In this document: one piece after another, positions 24,219 to 33,700 of the stretch | Layout of the letters: each line of letters begins with the position of its first letter | Position numbering within the stretch: the first letter of the stretch is position 1 | Assembly: GCA_964532405.1 (NCBI GenBank) | Contig: CAZHIC010000012.1 | Location: 1 to 62,654, forward strand | Direction of reading: 5' to 3' | DNA: 62,654 nucleotides | Source of the DNA: PALSA-1006 sp964532405 | Lineage (GTDB): Bacteria; Pseudomonadota; Gammaproteobacteria; Burkholderiales; Gallionellaceae | Position numbers and translations under genes: made by a program | The notes under the pieces: generated by a model | Told to the model about the DNA's origin: nothing | The model's input: only the letters and a program-made list of their open reading frames with translations | The model's database searches: none

Positions 24219-25478
24219 ATGGCAAAGAAGAATGCGTTTTATGCTCAATCCGGCGGCGTCACCGCCGTCATCAATGCCTCGGCCTCCGGCGTCATCGAGA
24301 CCGCACGCAAACACAAAGACAAAATCGGCAAGGTGTATGCAGGGCGCAACGGCATCATCGGTGCGCTGACCGAAGACCTGATCGACACCGGCAAAGAATC
24401 CATCAAAGACATCGCGGCGTTGCGCCACACCCCCTCCGGCGCGTTCGGCTCCTGCCGCTTCAAGCTCAAAGGGTTGGAAGAAAACAAGCTCCAATACGAG
24501 CGTCTGATCGAGGTGTTCAAAGCGCACAACATCGGCTATTTCTTTTACAACGGCGGCGGCGATTCCGCCGACACCTGTCTCAAGGTTTCGCAACTTTCCG
24601 AAAAGATGGGCTACCCGCTGCAGGCGATTCACATTCCAAAAACCGTGGACAACGATCTGCCCATCACCGATTGCTGCCCCGGCTTCGGCTCGGTCGCCAA
24701 GTACGTCGCGGTGTCGATGCGCGAGGCCAGCTTCGATGTCGCCTCGATGGCAAAGACCTCGACCAAGGTATTCGTCATGGAAGTGATGGGACGCCATGCG
24801 GGCTGGATCGCGGCGGCGGGTGGCCTGGCCTCGGATGAAAACTGCCAGTTGCCCATCGTCATTCTGTTCCCGGAGATCGCCTTCAACAAAGCCAAGTTCC
24901 TCGCCAAGGTAGATGCGATGGTGAAGAAGCACGGCTACTGCTCTGTGGTGGTCTCGGAAGGCGTCAAAGGCGAAGACGGCAAGTTCTTGTCCGACCAAGG
25001 CGTGCGCGATGCTTTCGGCCACGCCCAATTAGGCGGAGCCGCTCCCGTGATCGCCAACATGGTCAAAGACGCGCTCGGTTATAAATTCCATTGGGCCGTG
25101 GCGGATTACCTGCAACGCGCCGCGCGCCACATCGCCTCCAAGACCGATGTCGAACAGGCCTATGCGCTGGGCAAGAAAGCCGTCGAACTGGCGTTGAAGG
25201 GCGAGAATGCGGTAATGCCCACGGTGGAGCGCATTTCCGATAAGCCTTACAAATGGAAGATCGGCGTGGCGCAACTGAGCAAAGTCGCCAACGTGGAAAA
25301 GATGATGCCGCGCAACTTCATCACCAAAGACGGCTTCGGCATCACCGACAAATGCCGCACCTACCTCGCCCCTCTCATCAAGGGCGAAGACTACCCGCCG
25401 TTCAAAGATGGCCTGCCGCAATACGTGCAGCTCAAGAACGTGGCAGTGACAAAAAAGCTGGCGGCATTCAAGGTGTGA
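24219..25478 (+). CDS. pfp: Pyrophosphate-dependent 6-phosphofructokinase
   Basis: The protein has 419 residues from MAKKNAF; GGGAG lies 7 bp before this ATG, and the longer frame is unlikely. FYAQSGGVTAVINASASG is the phosphoryl-donor loop. FYNGGGDSADT replaces the ATP-type GGDGS, and PKTVDNDLPITD and EVMGRHAGW bind fructose-6-phosphate. The sequence fits the PPi-dependent group, which works reversibly in glycolysis and gluconeogenesis. It lies upstream of the membrane pyrophosphatase gene with one dispersed repeat between. Confidence 0.88.
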   Translation: MAKKNAFYAQSGGVTAVINASASGVIETARKHKDKIGKVYAGRNGIIGALTEDLIDTGKESIKDIAALRHTPSGAFGSCRFKLKGLEENKLQYERLIEVFKAHNIGYFFYNGGGDSADTCLKVSQLSEKMGYPLQAIHIPKTVDNDLPITDCCPGFGSVAKYVAVSMREASFDVASMAKTSTKVFVMEVMGRHAGWIAAAGGLASDENCQLPIVILFPEIAFNKAKFLAKVDAMVKKHGYCSVVVSEGVKGEDGKFLSDQGVRDAFGHAQLGGAAPVIANMVKDALGYKFHWAVADYLQRAARHIASKTDVEQAYALGKKAVELALKGENAVMPTVERISDKPYKWKIGVAQLSKVANVEKMMPRNFITKDGFGITDKCRTYLAPLIKGEDYPPFKDGLPQYVQLKNVAVTKKLAAFKV

Positions 25479-25497
25479 AGCGGTGGCACTCCGACGA

Positions 25498-25553
25498 ATC
25501 TACCCCCATCCTAACCTTCCCCCTTAAAGGGGGAAGGAACTGGAGCGAAGGGG
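25498..25553. repeat. CCCCCTTAAAGGGGG dispersed hairpin
   Basis: ACCTTCCCCCTTAAAGGGGG and flanking TACCCCCATCC form an inverted repeat between pfp and hppA. It belongs to the same family as the elements near 19500 and position 50. Confidence 0.75.
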
Positions 25554-25596
25554 CTTCATGTTTGCTGGTTTAATTTATTTTCTAAGGGAGAGTGCC

Positions 25597-27627
25597 ATGT
25601 CTGCTGGACTGATCTTTACGTTGCTGTGTGCCGTAATCGCCATCGTATATGGCGTGTTATCCATCCGCTGGATAGTCTCTCTTCCTACCGGCAACGACAA
25701 GATGCGCAGCATCGCGGCGGCGATTCAGGAAGGCGCGACGGCCTATCTGAACCGGCAATACACCACCATCGGTATCGTGGGCGCAGTGTTATTCCTCGCG
25801 ATCGGTTTGCTGCTCGCATGGAAAACTGCATTCGGATTTTTGATCGGTGCATTGCTCTCCGGCGCGGCGGGCTACATCGGCATGAACGTGTCGGTGCGCG
25901 CCAATGTGCGCACCGCGCAAGCCGCGCATAACGGCCTGAATGCCGCGCTGAACGTGGCATTCAAAGGCGGGGCCATCACCGGCATGCTGGTGGTGGGCTT
26001 GGGACTGCTCGGCGTGGCGGGCTACTACGCCTTCCTCGCCGCGACCGCTCCCGCCGGAGCCAGCACCACAGAAATCCTCGAACCGTTGGTCGGATTTGGT
26101 TTCGGCGGCTCGCTCATTTCCATCTTCGCGCGGCTCGGCGGCGGCATCTTCACCAAGGGAGCTGATGTCGGCGCCGACCTCGTGGGAAAAGTCGAAGCGG
26201 GCATTCCCGAAGACGACCCGCGCAACCCGGCGGTGATCGCCGACAACGTGGGCGACAACGTGGGCGACTGCGCGGGCATGGCGGCGGACTTGTTCGAGAC
26301 CTATGCCGTGACCATCATCGCCACCATGCTGCTAGGCGGCATGCTGATGGCCAATGCCGGGCCGAACGCGGTGATCTATCCGCTGGCACTCGGCGGCTTC
26401 TCCATCATCGCCTCGATCGTCGGCAGCTTCTTCGTCAGCGCACGCGCAGGCGGCAAGATCATGAACGCGCTGTATCGCGGCCTGGCGGTGGCCGGGGGTT
26501 TATCGCTGGTCGCGTTCTACCCGATCACCTCCTGGCTGATGGGCGACAACGGCAGCTACAGCGTGAATGCGCTGTACGGCTCGGCGATCATCGGTTTGAT
26601 CCTGACGGCCTTGATGGTGGTCATCACCGAGTACTACACCGCCACTGAATACGCGCCGGTGCGCCACATCGCCGAAGCCTCGACCACCGGCCACGGCACC
26701 AACATCATCGCCGGACTGGGCGTTTCGATGCGCTCCACCGCAGCGCCGGTGCTGGTGGTGTGCGCCAGCATCTACGCGGCTTATGCGATGGCCGGGTTAT
26801 ACGGCATCGCCATCGCCGCGACCTCCATGTTGTCGATGACGGGCATCATTGTGGCGCTCGATGCTTACGGCCCGATTACCGACAACGCGGGCGGCATCGC
26901 CGAGATGTCCGGTCTGCCGCAAGAGATACGCAACATCACCGACCCGCTGGATGCGGTGGGTAACACCACCAAGGCGGTGACCAAAGGCTATGCCATCGGC
27001 TCCGCCGGACTGGCAGCGTTAGTTCTCTTCGCCGACTACACGCACGCACTGGAAGCGCATCTGGGGCATGCCACGCTGTTTGATTTATCCGACCATACCG
27101 TCATCATCGGCCTGTTCATCGGCGGCCTCGTGCCCTATTTATTCGCGGCGATGGGCATGGAAGCGGTGGGACGCGCGGCCGGTAGCGTAGTGGTCGAAGT
27201 GCGCAGGCAATTCAAGGAAATCCCCGGCATCATGGAAGGCACAGGCAAACCGGAATACGGCACTTGCGTGGACATGCTGACCAAAGCCGCCATCAAGGAA
27301 ATGCTCATTCCCTCGCTGCTGCCCGTCGCCGTGCCGATTATTGTCGGCCTCACGCTCGGCCCGAAAGCCTTGGGCGGCGTACTGGTCGGCACTATCATCA
27401 CCGGCATCTTCGTCGCTATCTCCATGACCACCGGCGGCGGTGCGTGGGATAACGCCAAGAAATATATCGAGGAAGGCCACTACGGCGGCAAAGGGAGCGA
27501 GGCGCACAAGGCTGCGGTCACCGGCGACACCGTGGGCGACCCTTACAAAGATACTGCTGGCCCGGCAGTGAATCCGCTCATCAAGATCATCAACATCGTC
27601 GCGCTGCTGATCGTGCCGTTGTTATAA
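25597..27627 (+). CDS. hppA: Membrane-bound proton-translocating pyrophosphatase
   Basis: The protein has 676 residues from MSAGLIF, with AAGGGAG 7 bp upstream, and about 15-16 membrane helices. The PPi-binding acidic motifs are GGGIFTKGADVGADLVGKVE and EDDPRNPAVIADNVGDNVGD. GNTTKAVTKGYAIGSAGLAA carries lysine where potassium-dependent enzymes have alanine, so a K+-independent H+ pump is predicted. It stores PPi energy as proton gradient, or makes PPi. It ends at a strong terminator. Confidence 0.95.
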   Translation: MSAGLIFTLLCAVIAIVYGVLSIRWIVSLPTGNDKMRSIAAAIQEGATAYLNRQYTTIGIVGAVLFLAIGLLLAWKTAFGFLIGALLSGAAGYIGMNVSVRANVRTAQAAHNGLNAALNVAFKGGAITGMLVVGLGLLGVAGYYAFLAATAPAGASTTEILEPLVGFGFGGSLISIFARLGGGIFTKGADVGADLVGKVEAGIPEDDPRNPAVIADNVGDNVGDCAGMAADLFETYAVTIIATMLLGGMLMANAGPNAVIYPLALGGFSIIASIVGSFFVSARAGGKIMNALYRGLAVAGGLSLVAFYPITSWLMGDNGSYSVNALYGSAIIGLILTALMVVITEYYTATEYAPVRHIAEASTTGHGTNIIAGLGVSMRSTAAPVLVVCASIYAAYAMAGLYGIAIAATSMLSMTGIIVALDAYGPITDNAGGIAEMSGLPQEIRNITDPLDAVGNTTKAVTKGYAIGSAGLAALVLFADYTHALEAHLGHATLFDLSDHTVIIGLFIGGLVPYLFAAMGMEAVGRAAGSVVVEVRRQFKEIPGIMEGTGKPEYGTCVDMLTKAAIKEMLIPSLLPVAVPIIVGLTLGPKALGGVLVGTIITGIFVAISMTTGGGAWDNAKKYIEEGHYGGKGSEAHKAAVTGDTVGDPYKDTAGPAVNPLIKIINIVALLIVPLL

Positions 27628-27651
27628 ACTCCACATACAGCTATGCAATCA

Positions 27652-27675
27652 GGGGCTGCTTGCGCAGCCCCTTTT
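27652..27675 (+). terminator. Rho-independent terminator after hppA
   Basis: An 8-bp stem GGGGCTGC with loop TTGC and GCAGCCCC is followed by TTTTC. It lies 24 bp past the hppA stop. Confidence 0.9.
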
Positions 27676-27734
27676 CATTGCACAGGATGCTACAATTCGC
27701 GCCTCGAAATTTCTACCCAAAGGCCACGCGCATC

Positions 27735-28283
27735 ATGAGTTTGAACAAAGTCCCCTCCGGCAAAGACCTTCCCAACGACTTCAACGTCATCATCGAGATT
27801 CCCATGCACGGGGAACCCGTCAAATATGAAGTGGATAAAGAATCCGGCGCGATCTTCGTGGATCGTTTCATGAACACGGCGATGCACTATCCCTGCAACT
27901 ACGGCTACATCCCGCACACACTTTCCGACGACGGCGACCCGGTGGATGTGCTGGTCATCACCCCTGTGCCGCTGAACAGCGGCGTGGTGGTGCGCTGCCG
28001 CCCGCTGTGCGTGTTGAAGATGGAAGATGAATCCGGCTTCGATGCCAAAGTGCTGGCCGTGCCGGTGGACAAACTCTCCACGCTGTATCGCAACCTGAAG
28101 AGCCACACTGAACTGCCTGAGATCGTGCTGAAACAAATCGAACATTTCTTTGCGCACTACAAAGACCTCGAACCCAACAAGTGGGTCAAGATCGGCGGCT
28201 GGGAAGACGTTGAAAGCGCACGCAAGGAAATCATGGAAGGCGTCGCCAACTATGCAAAAGCTGACGTCAAACCGGAATTCTAA
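27735..28283 (+). CDS. ppa: Soluble inorganic pyrophosphatase (family I)
   Basis: The product has 182 residues from MSLNKV; the upstream extension crosses the terminator region and is rejected. Conserved residues are in EIPMHGEPVKYEVDKESGAIFVDRF, YGYIPHTLSDDGDPVDVLVI (signature D-x-D-P-x-D) and HYKDLEPNKWVK. It hydrolyses PPi to drive biosynthesis. Placing it next to PPi-using enzymes is notable, because it would waste the PPi that pfp and hppA consume. It is followed 5 bp later by folD. Confidence 0.97.
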   Translation: MSLNKVPSGKDLPNDFNVIIEIPMHGEPVKYEVDKESGAIFVDRFMNTAMHYPCNYGYIPHTLSDDGDPVDVLVITPVPLNSGVVVRCRPLCVLKMEDESGFDAKVLAVPVDKLSTLYRNLKSHTELPEIVLKQIEHFFAHYKDLEPNKWVKIGGWEDVESARKEIMEGVANYAKADVKPEF

Positions 28284-28288
28284 TCATC

Positions 28289-29140
28289 ATGACTGCAAAA
28301 ATCATTGACGGCAAAGCCATCGCACAGGAAGTCCGCGCCGAATGGAAAATTCGTGCGGATGCCTTGAAGGCGCGCGGCATCACACCGGGGCTGGCCGTCA
28401 TCATCGTCGGCGAAGACCCCGCCTCCAAGGTGTATGTCGCCAACAAGGTGAAAGCCTGCGCCGAACTGGGTCTGCATTCCGAGCACATCGTGATGCCCGC
28501 CGACACACCTGAAGCCACACTGCTGGCCAAGATCGCCGAGTTGAACGCCGACCCGAAGATCCACGGCCTGCTCGTGCAATTGCCTGTGCCCAAGCACATT
28601 GACAGCAACAAGGTACTGGCGGCCATCAGTCCGGACAAAGACGTGGACGGCTTCCACCCCACCAACGTCGGAGCAATGTTCCTCGGCAATCATGGCCTGC
28701 TACCCTGCACTCCGTTTGGCGTAATGATCTTGCTGGAAAAATGCGGCATCCCCATCGAAGGCAAACATGCGGTGATAGTTGGTCGCAGCAACATCGTCGG
28801 CAAGCCGATGGCACTGTTGCTACTGCACAAAAATGCAACCGTCACCATCTGCACCTCGAAGACAGCCGACTTGGAAAACCGAACCCGCGAAGCAGACATC
28901 TTGGTCGTCGCCACCGGCAAACCGAAGATGATCACCGGCGACATGATCAAGCCGGGCGCAGCCGTCATCGACGTCGGCATCAACCGCATGGAAAACGGCA
29001 AACTCTGCGGCGATGTGGATTTCGATTCCGCCAAAGAAGTCGCGGGCTGGATCACGCCGGTTCCCGGCGGCGTCGGCCCCATGACCATCACCATGCTGGT
29101 CGCAAATACAATTCAGGCAGCCGAACGCACTGCTAAATAA
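28289..29140 (+). CDS. folD: Methylenetetrahydrofolate dehydrogenase / cyclohydrolase
   Basis: The protein has 283 residues. The catalytic region has VGEDPASKVYVANKVKAC with the conserved tyrosine and lysine. HGLLVQLPVPKHID and PDKDVDGFHPTNVG follow, and the Rossmann part has VIVGRSNIVGKPMALLL. VGINRMENGKLCGDVDF and PVPGGVGPMT close the NADP domain. It makes 10-formyl-THF for purines and initiator tRNA. It is read with ppa upstream and a prolyl isomerase downstream at a 17-bp gap. Confidence 0.97.
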   Translation: MTAKIIDGKAIAQEVRAEWKIRADALKARGITPGLAVIIVGEDPASKVYVANKVKACAELGLHSEHIVMPADTPEATLLAKIAELNADPKIHGLLVQLPVPKHIDSNKVLAAISPDKDVDGFHPTNVGAMFLGNHGLLPCTPFGVMILLEKCGIPIEGKHAVIVGRSNIVGKPMALLLLHKNATVTICTSKTADLENRTREADILVVATGKPKMITGDMIKPGAAVIDVGINRMENGKLCGDVDFDSAKEVAGWITPVPGGVGPMTITMLVANTIQAAERTAK

Positions 29141-29157
29141 CTTAAGGAGAAAATTTC

Positions 29158-29499
29158 ATGACGATCATCACCAACACATCAGGGCTGCAATACGAAGATA
29201 TTTTGACTGGCGACGGTGCAGCCGCAAAAGCCGGAGATAGGGTCACCGTGCATTACACGGGCTGGCTCACCGATGGCTCCAAGTTCGACTCCAGTAAGGA
29301 TCGCAACGATCCTTTCGAGTTCAATCTGGGTGCGGGCGAAGTGATACGCGGCTGGGATGAGGGCGTACAGGGTATGCAGGTCGGCGGCATTCGCAAACTG
29401 ACTATTCCTGCCTCGCTGGGTTATGGTTCGCGCGGTGCTGGCCGCGACATTCCGCCTAATGCGACACTGGTGTTTGAAGTGGAGTTGCTGGGCGTTTAA
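29158..29499 (+). CDS. FKBP-type peptidyl-prolyl isomerase
   Basis: The product has 113 residues with no signal peptide, so cytoplasmic. The single FKBP domain has VTVHYTGWLTDGSKFDSS, FNLGAGEVIRGWDEGVQGM and the YGSRGAGRDIPPNATLVFEVEL end. AAGGAG lies 6 bp before the ATG. It is last in the ppa-folD unit and is closed by a shared terminator. It probably assists folding in general; a specific client is unknown. Confidence 0.93.
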   Translation: MTIITNTSGLQYEDILTGDGAAAKAGDRVTVHYTGWLTDGSKFDSSKDRNDPFEFNLGAGEVIRGWDEGVQGMQVGGIRKLTIPASLGYGSRGAGRDIPPNATLVFEVELLGV

Positions 29500-29513
29500 G
29501 CAATTCACAAATA

Positions 29514-29552
29514 AAAAGCGGTTGGTCAGATAGTCTCTGACCAACCGCTTTT
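29514..29552. terminator. Bidirectional terminator
   Basis: A 17-bp perfect stem AAAAGCGGTTGGTCAGA with a 5-nt loop and its complement ends in T-runs on both strands. It separates the convergent FKBP and ftsB genes. Confidence 0.93.
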
Positions 29553-29566
29553 CTATTTACAGCCCC

Positions 29567-29893
29567 TCAGTGACCTGCCGGTTGCGCACTCCCCACACCG
29601 GAGGCAGACACGGGCGGATGATTGCCCACGATCTGGAAAAAAACTTCGTCGCGTTTGACCATGCCTAACTCGCTGCGGGCACGTTCTTCAATAGCTTCGG
29701 TGCCTTTTTTGAGGTCGCGCACTTCTGCATCCAGCACTGCGTTGCGCATTTGATTTTGTTGATTGATTTTCTTTTGCGCCTCGACCTGCCGGTCAACATC
29801 CCACACTTTGAGCCAGCTGCCCTTACCCAGCCATAGCGGGTACTGCAATAGCAGGATAAGAGCGGCCAGTATCAGTGTGACAGGGCGTAGCAT
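29567..29893 (-). CDS. ftsB: Cell division protein FtsB
   Basis: The product has 108 residues. A single N-terminal membrane helix (about 5-22, LILAALILLLQYPLWLG) is followed by a coiled coil (about 35-72) and the conserved ERARSELGMVKRDEVFFQIV. It forms the FtsQLB complex that licenses septal peptidoglycan synthesis. The start overlaps the enolase stop by one base, the usual eno-ftsB linkage. Confidence 0.93.
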   Translation of the reverse strand: MLRPVTLILAALILLLQYPLWLGKGSWLKVWDVDRQVEAQKKINQQNQMRNAVLDAEVRDLKKGTEAIEERARSELGMVKRDEVFFQIVGNHPPVSASGVGSAQPAGH

Positions 29894-31176
29894 TAACCCA
29901 ACTGATAGTACGCGCCACGACCGGGATAGGATGCGCTGTCGCCCAAGTCTTCTTCGATGCGCAACAGTTGGTTGTATTTCGCCATACGGTCAGAGCGCGA
30001 CAATGAACCTGTCTTGATTTGTAGCGCGTTAGTCGCCACTGCCAAGTCGGCAATGGTGCAGTCTTCGGTTTCGCCGGAACGATGCGAGATTACGGCGGTG
30101 TAGCCTGCACGTTTTGCCATTTCAATCGCGGCGAAAGTTTCGGTCAATGTGCCGATCTGGTTCACTTTGATCAGGATGGAATTGGCGATGCCGCGCTTGA
30201 TGCCTTCCTTGAATATCTTGGTGTTGGTCACAAAAATATCGTCACCGACCAACTGAATGTTTTTTCCAAGACGATCAGTCAGCATTTTCCAGCCATCCCA
30301 ATCGTGTTCGCTCATGCCGTCTTCGATGCTGATGATCGGGTATTTGTCCACCCAGGTGGCGTACAGGTCGATGATCTGCTGGGCATTGAGAACCAGCCCG
30401 TCCGCTTTGAGGTGATATTTTCCGTCCTTATAAAATTCAGAAGCGGCGCAATCCAAACCGATCGCCACATCGGCACCGGGCACGTAACCGGCAGCCTCGA
30501 TGGCTTCGACGATCACTTTCAGCGCGCCTTCATTCGAGCCCAATGCGGGAGCAAAGCCACCTTCATCACCCACGGTTGTCGCCAAGCCGCGGTCATGCAA
30601 AATCTTTTTCAGGTTGTGGAACACTTCGGCACCGCAACGCAACGCTTCGCGGAAGCTTTGTGCGCCGACTGGCAAAATCATGAATTCTTGAATGTCGGCG
30701 CCGCCTTCGGCATGTGCGCCACCGTTGATGATGTTCATCATCGGCACAGGCATTTCCATGCGCGCCGCACCGCCGAAGTAACGATACAGCGGCAGGCCGG
30801 ATTCTTCCGCTGCCGCTTTGGCGACGGCGATTGAAACCGCCAAAATAGCGTTCGCGCCGAGGCGCGATTTGTTCTCTGTACCGTCCAGGTCGATCATGAT
30901 CTGGTCGATGAATGCTTGTTCGGCCGCATCGAGGCCGACAATGGCTTCGGCGATTTCGGTATTCACGAATTCCACCGCTTTCAGCACGCCCTTGCCGAGG
31001 TAGCGTTGCTTGTCGCCGTCGCGCAGCTCAACCGCTTCCTTGGTCCCCGTGGAAGCGCCGGAAGGCACGGCCGCACGGCCCATCACGCCCGACTCCAACA
31101 GCACATCCGCTTCCACGGTGGGGTTGCCGCGGGAATCCAAAATTTCACGCGCTATGACATCAACAATTGCACTCAT
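29893..31176 (-). CDS. eno: Enolase
   Basis: The protein has 427 residues. DSRGNPTVEADV and GRAAVPSGASTGTKEA are at the N-terminus. The metal ligands lie in GLDCAASEFY, ISIEDGMSEHDW and LVGDDIFVTN, and ILIKVNQIGTLTET and SHRSGETEDCTIADLAV form the C-terminal catalytic part. It converts 2-phosphoglycerate to PEP, which is also a substrate of KdsA encoded just upstream. Confidence 0.98.
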   Translation of the reverse strand: MSAIVDVIAREILDSRGNPTVEADVLLESGVMGRAAVPSGASTGTKEAVELRDGDKQRYLGKGVLKAVEFVNTEIAEAIVGLDAAEQAFIDQIMIDLDGTENKSRLGANAILAVSIAVAKAAAEESGLPLYRYFGGAARMEMPVPMMNIINGGAHAEGGADIQEFMILPVGAQSFREALRCGAEVFHNLKKILHDRGLATTVGDEGGFAPALGSNEGALKVIVEAIEAAGYVPGADVAIGLDCAASEFYKDGKYHLKADGLVLNAQQIIDLYATWVDKYPIISIEDGMSEHDWDGWKMLTDRLGKNIQLVGDDIFVTNTKIFKEGIKRGIANSILIKVNQIGTLTETFAAIEMAKRAGYTAVISHRSGETEDCTIADLAVATNALQIKTGSLSRSDRMAKYNQLLRIEEDLGDSASYPGRGAYYQLG

Positions 31177-31205
31177 TTTTATTCTTCCTCAGTTTTTAAT
31201 AACGA

Positions 31206-32057
31206 CTAAACATTACGTAAATCAATCTGCTCTTCAATCAAACCTTGTTGCTTCACTGCCGCGTCCAAAATTTGCATCGTCCGCAACAGCGCCTTCAAAT
31301 GCCCCAAAGGGAAGGCATTCGGGCCGTCCGACAGCGCTTGCGACGGGTTCGGATGAGTTTCCATGAACACACCCGCGATGCCAACTGCAATCGCTGCGCG
31401 CGCCAACACCGGCACGAATTCGCGTTGACCACCCGAGCTGGTTCCCTGCCCACCCGGCAACTGCACGGAATGCGTGGCATCGAACACCACCGGGCATCCG
31501 GTATTGCGCATCACCGCCAGCGAGCGCATGTCCGACACCAGATTGTTGTAACCGAAGGAAGCGCCGCGCTCGCACACCATGATGTTGTCGTCACCGCTGA
31601 CTTCGCGCGCCTTATCCACCACGTTCTTCATATCCCAGGGCGACAGAAACTGCCCCTTCTTGATATTCACCGGCTTACCCGCCGACGCGGCCGCATGGAT
31701 GAAATCGGTCTGACGGCACAGGAAGGCGGGCGTCTGCAACACATCCACCACCGCCGCCACGGGGCCGATCTCGTCGATACTATGCACATCGGTCAACACG
31801 GGCACGCCGATCTGCGCTTTCACTTTCTCCAGTATCTGCAAGCCCGCTTCCATGCCGAAGCCGCGAAAGGTCTTGCCGGAGCTGCGATTGGCTTTGTCGT
31901 AAGACGATTTGTAAATGAAGTTGATCTGCAACTCGTTACAAATTTCCTTCAATTTCCCGGCGGTATCCAGCGCCATTTGCTCGGACTCGATTACGCAAGG
32001 CCCGGCGATCAAAAAGAACGGCTGATTCAAACCAGCCTCAAATCCGCACAGCTTCAT
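31206..32057 (-). CDS. kdsA: 3-deoxy-8-phosphooctulonate synthase
   Basis: The product has 283 residues. FFLIAGPCVIESEQMALDTA, FIYKSSYDKANRSS, GVPVLTDVHS and LPGGQGTSSGGQREFVPVLARAA are all family motifs. It condenses PEP with arabinose-5-phosphate to Kdo-8-phosphate for LPS. The non-metal or metal type is not decided here. Its start overlaps the pyrG stop (ATGA), so pyrG-kdsA-eno-ftsB is read as one leftward unit. Confidence 0.97.
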   Translation of the reverse strand: MKLCGFEAGLNQPFFLIAGPCVIESEQMALDTAGKLKEICNELQINFIYKSSYDKANRSSGKTFRGFGMEAGLQILEKVKAQIGVPVLTDVHSIDEIGPVAAVVDVLQTPAFLCRQTDFIHAAASAGKPVNIKKGQFLSPWDMKNVVDKAREVSGDDNIMVCERGASFGYNNLVSDMRSLAVMRNTGCPVVFDATHSVQLPGGQGTSSGGQREFVPVLARAAIAVGIAGVFMETHPNPSQALSDGPNAFPLGHLKALLRTMQILDAAVKQQGLIEEQIDLRNV

Positions 32058-33700
32058 ACCTTCTCCTTGTACGCCACAGCGGCTTCGACAAACGCCTTGA
32101 ACAAAGGATGTCCGTCACGCGGAGTGGAGGTAAATTCGGGGTGGAATTGCACGCCGACGAACCACGGGTGAATGGTTTGCGGCAGCTCCATGATCTCCGG
32201 CAAATTTTCGGATGGCGTGCGTGCCGAGATAATCATGCCGGCCTTTTCCAGCGCGGGCACGTAATGATTGTTGACCTCGTAACGATGGCGATGGCGCTCG
32301 TTCACTTCCGCGCCGTAGATGCGTTCGGCCAGCGTTCCCGCCTTGATCGGACAGCGCTGCGCGCCGAGGCGCATAGTGCCACCCAAGTCGGAATCAGCAC
32401 TGCGCGTGGCGACCTTGCCGTCGCGATCCAGCCATTCGGTGATAAGCGCGACCACCGGATGCTCTGTTTCCAGATCAAACTCGGTACTGCTAGCGTCGTT
32501 CATGCCCGCGACATGGCGCGCATATTCGATCACCGCGAGCTGCATACCCAGACAGATACCGAGATACGGCACTTTGTTCTCGCGCGCATAACGGATAGCG
32601 GCGATCTTGCCTTCGGTACCGCGCTTGCCGAAACCGCCCGGAACAAGGATCGCGTCAAAATGTTTCAAGCCCGCACGGTCGCTCGCTTCAAATACTTCGG
32701 AGTCGATGTACTCGATGTTCACCTTGGTCAGCGTGTGGATGCCCGCATGGCGCAAGGCTTCGATCAGCGACTTATACGACTCGGTCAGCTCGACATACTT
32801 GCCCACCATGCCGATGGTGACCTCGTGCGTCGGATGTTCCAGCGCATAGATCAATTTTTTCCATACCGACAGATCGGCAGGCGCGGGATTGATGTCCAAC
32901 TCTTCGCACACGATGCGATCCAGCCCCTGGTCGTACAACATCTGCGGCACTTTATAGATACTGTCCGCATCCCACACCGAGATGACCGCCTCTTCGCGCA
33001 CATTGGAAAACAGCGATATTTTGGCGCGCTCATCATCGGGAATCGGGCGGTCTGCGCGGCACAACAAAGCTGTCGGGAAAATACCGATTTCGCGCAATTT
33101 CTGCACGCTGTGCTGGGTAGGCTTGGTCTTCAACTCACCCGCGCTGGCTATGTACGGCACCAGCGTCAAATGCACAAACGCCGTACTGTTGCGTCCGCGA
33201 CGCAAATTCATTTGACGTGCGGCCTCAAGGAAAGGCAAGGATTCAATGTCGCCCACCGTGCCGCCGATTTCGACAATCGCCACATCCGCGTTGCCTTCGT
33301 AAGAAGCCGCCGCGCCACGCTCGATGAATGCCTGTATTTCGTTGGTGATGTGCGGAATCACCTGCACCGTCTTGCCCAGATATTCGCCGCGACGCTCTTT
33401 TTTAATCACGCTGTCGTATATCTGACCAGTAGTGAAGTTGTTCGCCTTGCGCATCTTGGCCGTGACAAAACGCTCGTAGTGCCCCAAGTCCAAGTCTGTC
33501 TCCGCACCGTCTTCGGTGACGAACACCTCGCCGTGCTGGAACGGGCTCATGGTGCCGGGATCCACGTTGATATACGGATCCAGCTTGAGCATGGTGACTT
33601 TGAGGCCGCGCGATTCGAGAATCGCCGCGAGGGAAGCGGCGGCGATGCCCTTACCCAGAGAGGAGACAACGCCGCCGGTAATGAATATGTATTTGATCAT
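32054..33700 (-). CDS. pyrG: CTP synthase
   Basis: The protein has 548 residues from MIKYIFITGGVVSSLGKG; the longer frame adds 23 residues without support. The synthetase domain (1-270) has the P-loop GGVVSSLGKG and DPYINVDPGTMSPFQHGEVF. The glutaminase domain (about 290-545) has PYLGICLGMQLAVIEYARH with catalytic Cys, and GVQFHPEFTS with His/Glu. It makes CTP, also needed by KdsB for CMP-Kdo. It is the first gene of the pyrG-kdsA-eno-ftsB operon. Confidence 0.98.
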   Translation of the reverse strand: MIKYIFITGGVVSSLGKGIAAASLAAILESRGLKVTMLKLDPYINVDPGTMSPFQHGEVFVTEDGAETDLDLGHYERFVTAKMRKANNFTTGQIYDSVIKKERRGEYLGKTVQVIPHITNEIQAFIERGAAASYEGNADVAIVEIGGTVGDIESLPFLEAARQMNLRRGRNSTAFVHLTLVPYIASAGELKTKPTQHSVQKLREIGIFPTALLCRADRPIPDDERAKISLFSNVREEAVISVWDADSIYKVPQMLYDQGLDRIVCEELDINPAPADLSVWKKLIYALEHPTHEVTIGMVGKYVELTESYKSLIEALRHAGIHTLTKVNIEYIDSEVFEASDRAGLKHFDAILVPGGFGKRGTEGKIAAIRYARENKVPYLGICLGMQLAVIEYARHVAGMNDASSTEFDLETEHPVVALITEWLDRDGKVATRSADSDLGGTMRLGAQRCPIKAGTLAERIYGAEVNERHRHRYEVNNHYVPALEKAGMIISARTPSENLPEIMELPQTIHPWFVGVQFHPEFTSTPRDGHPLFKAFVEAAVAYKEKV

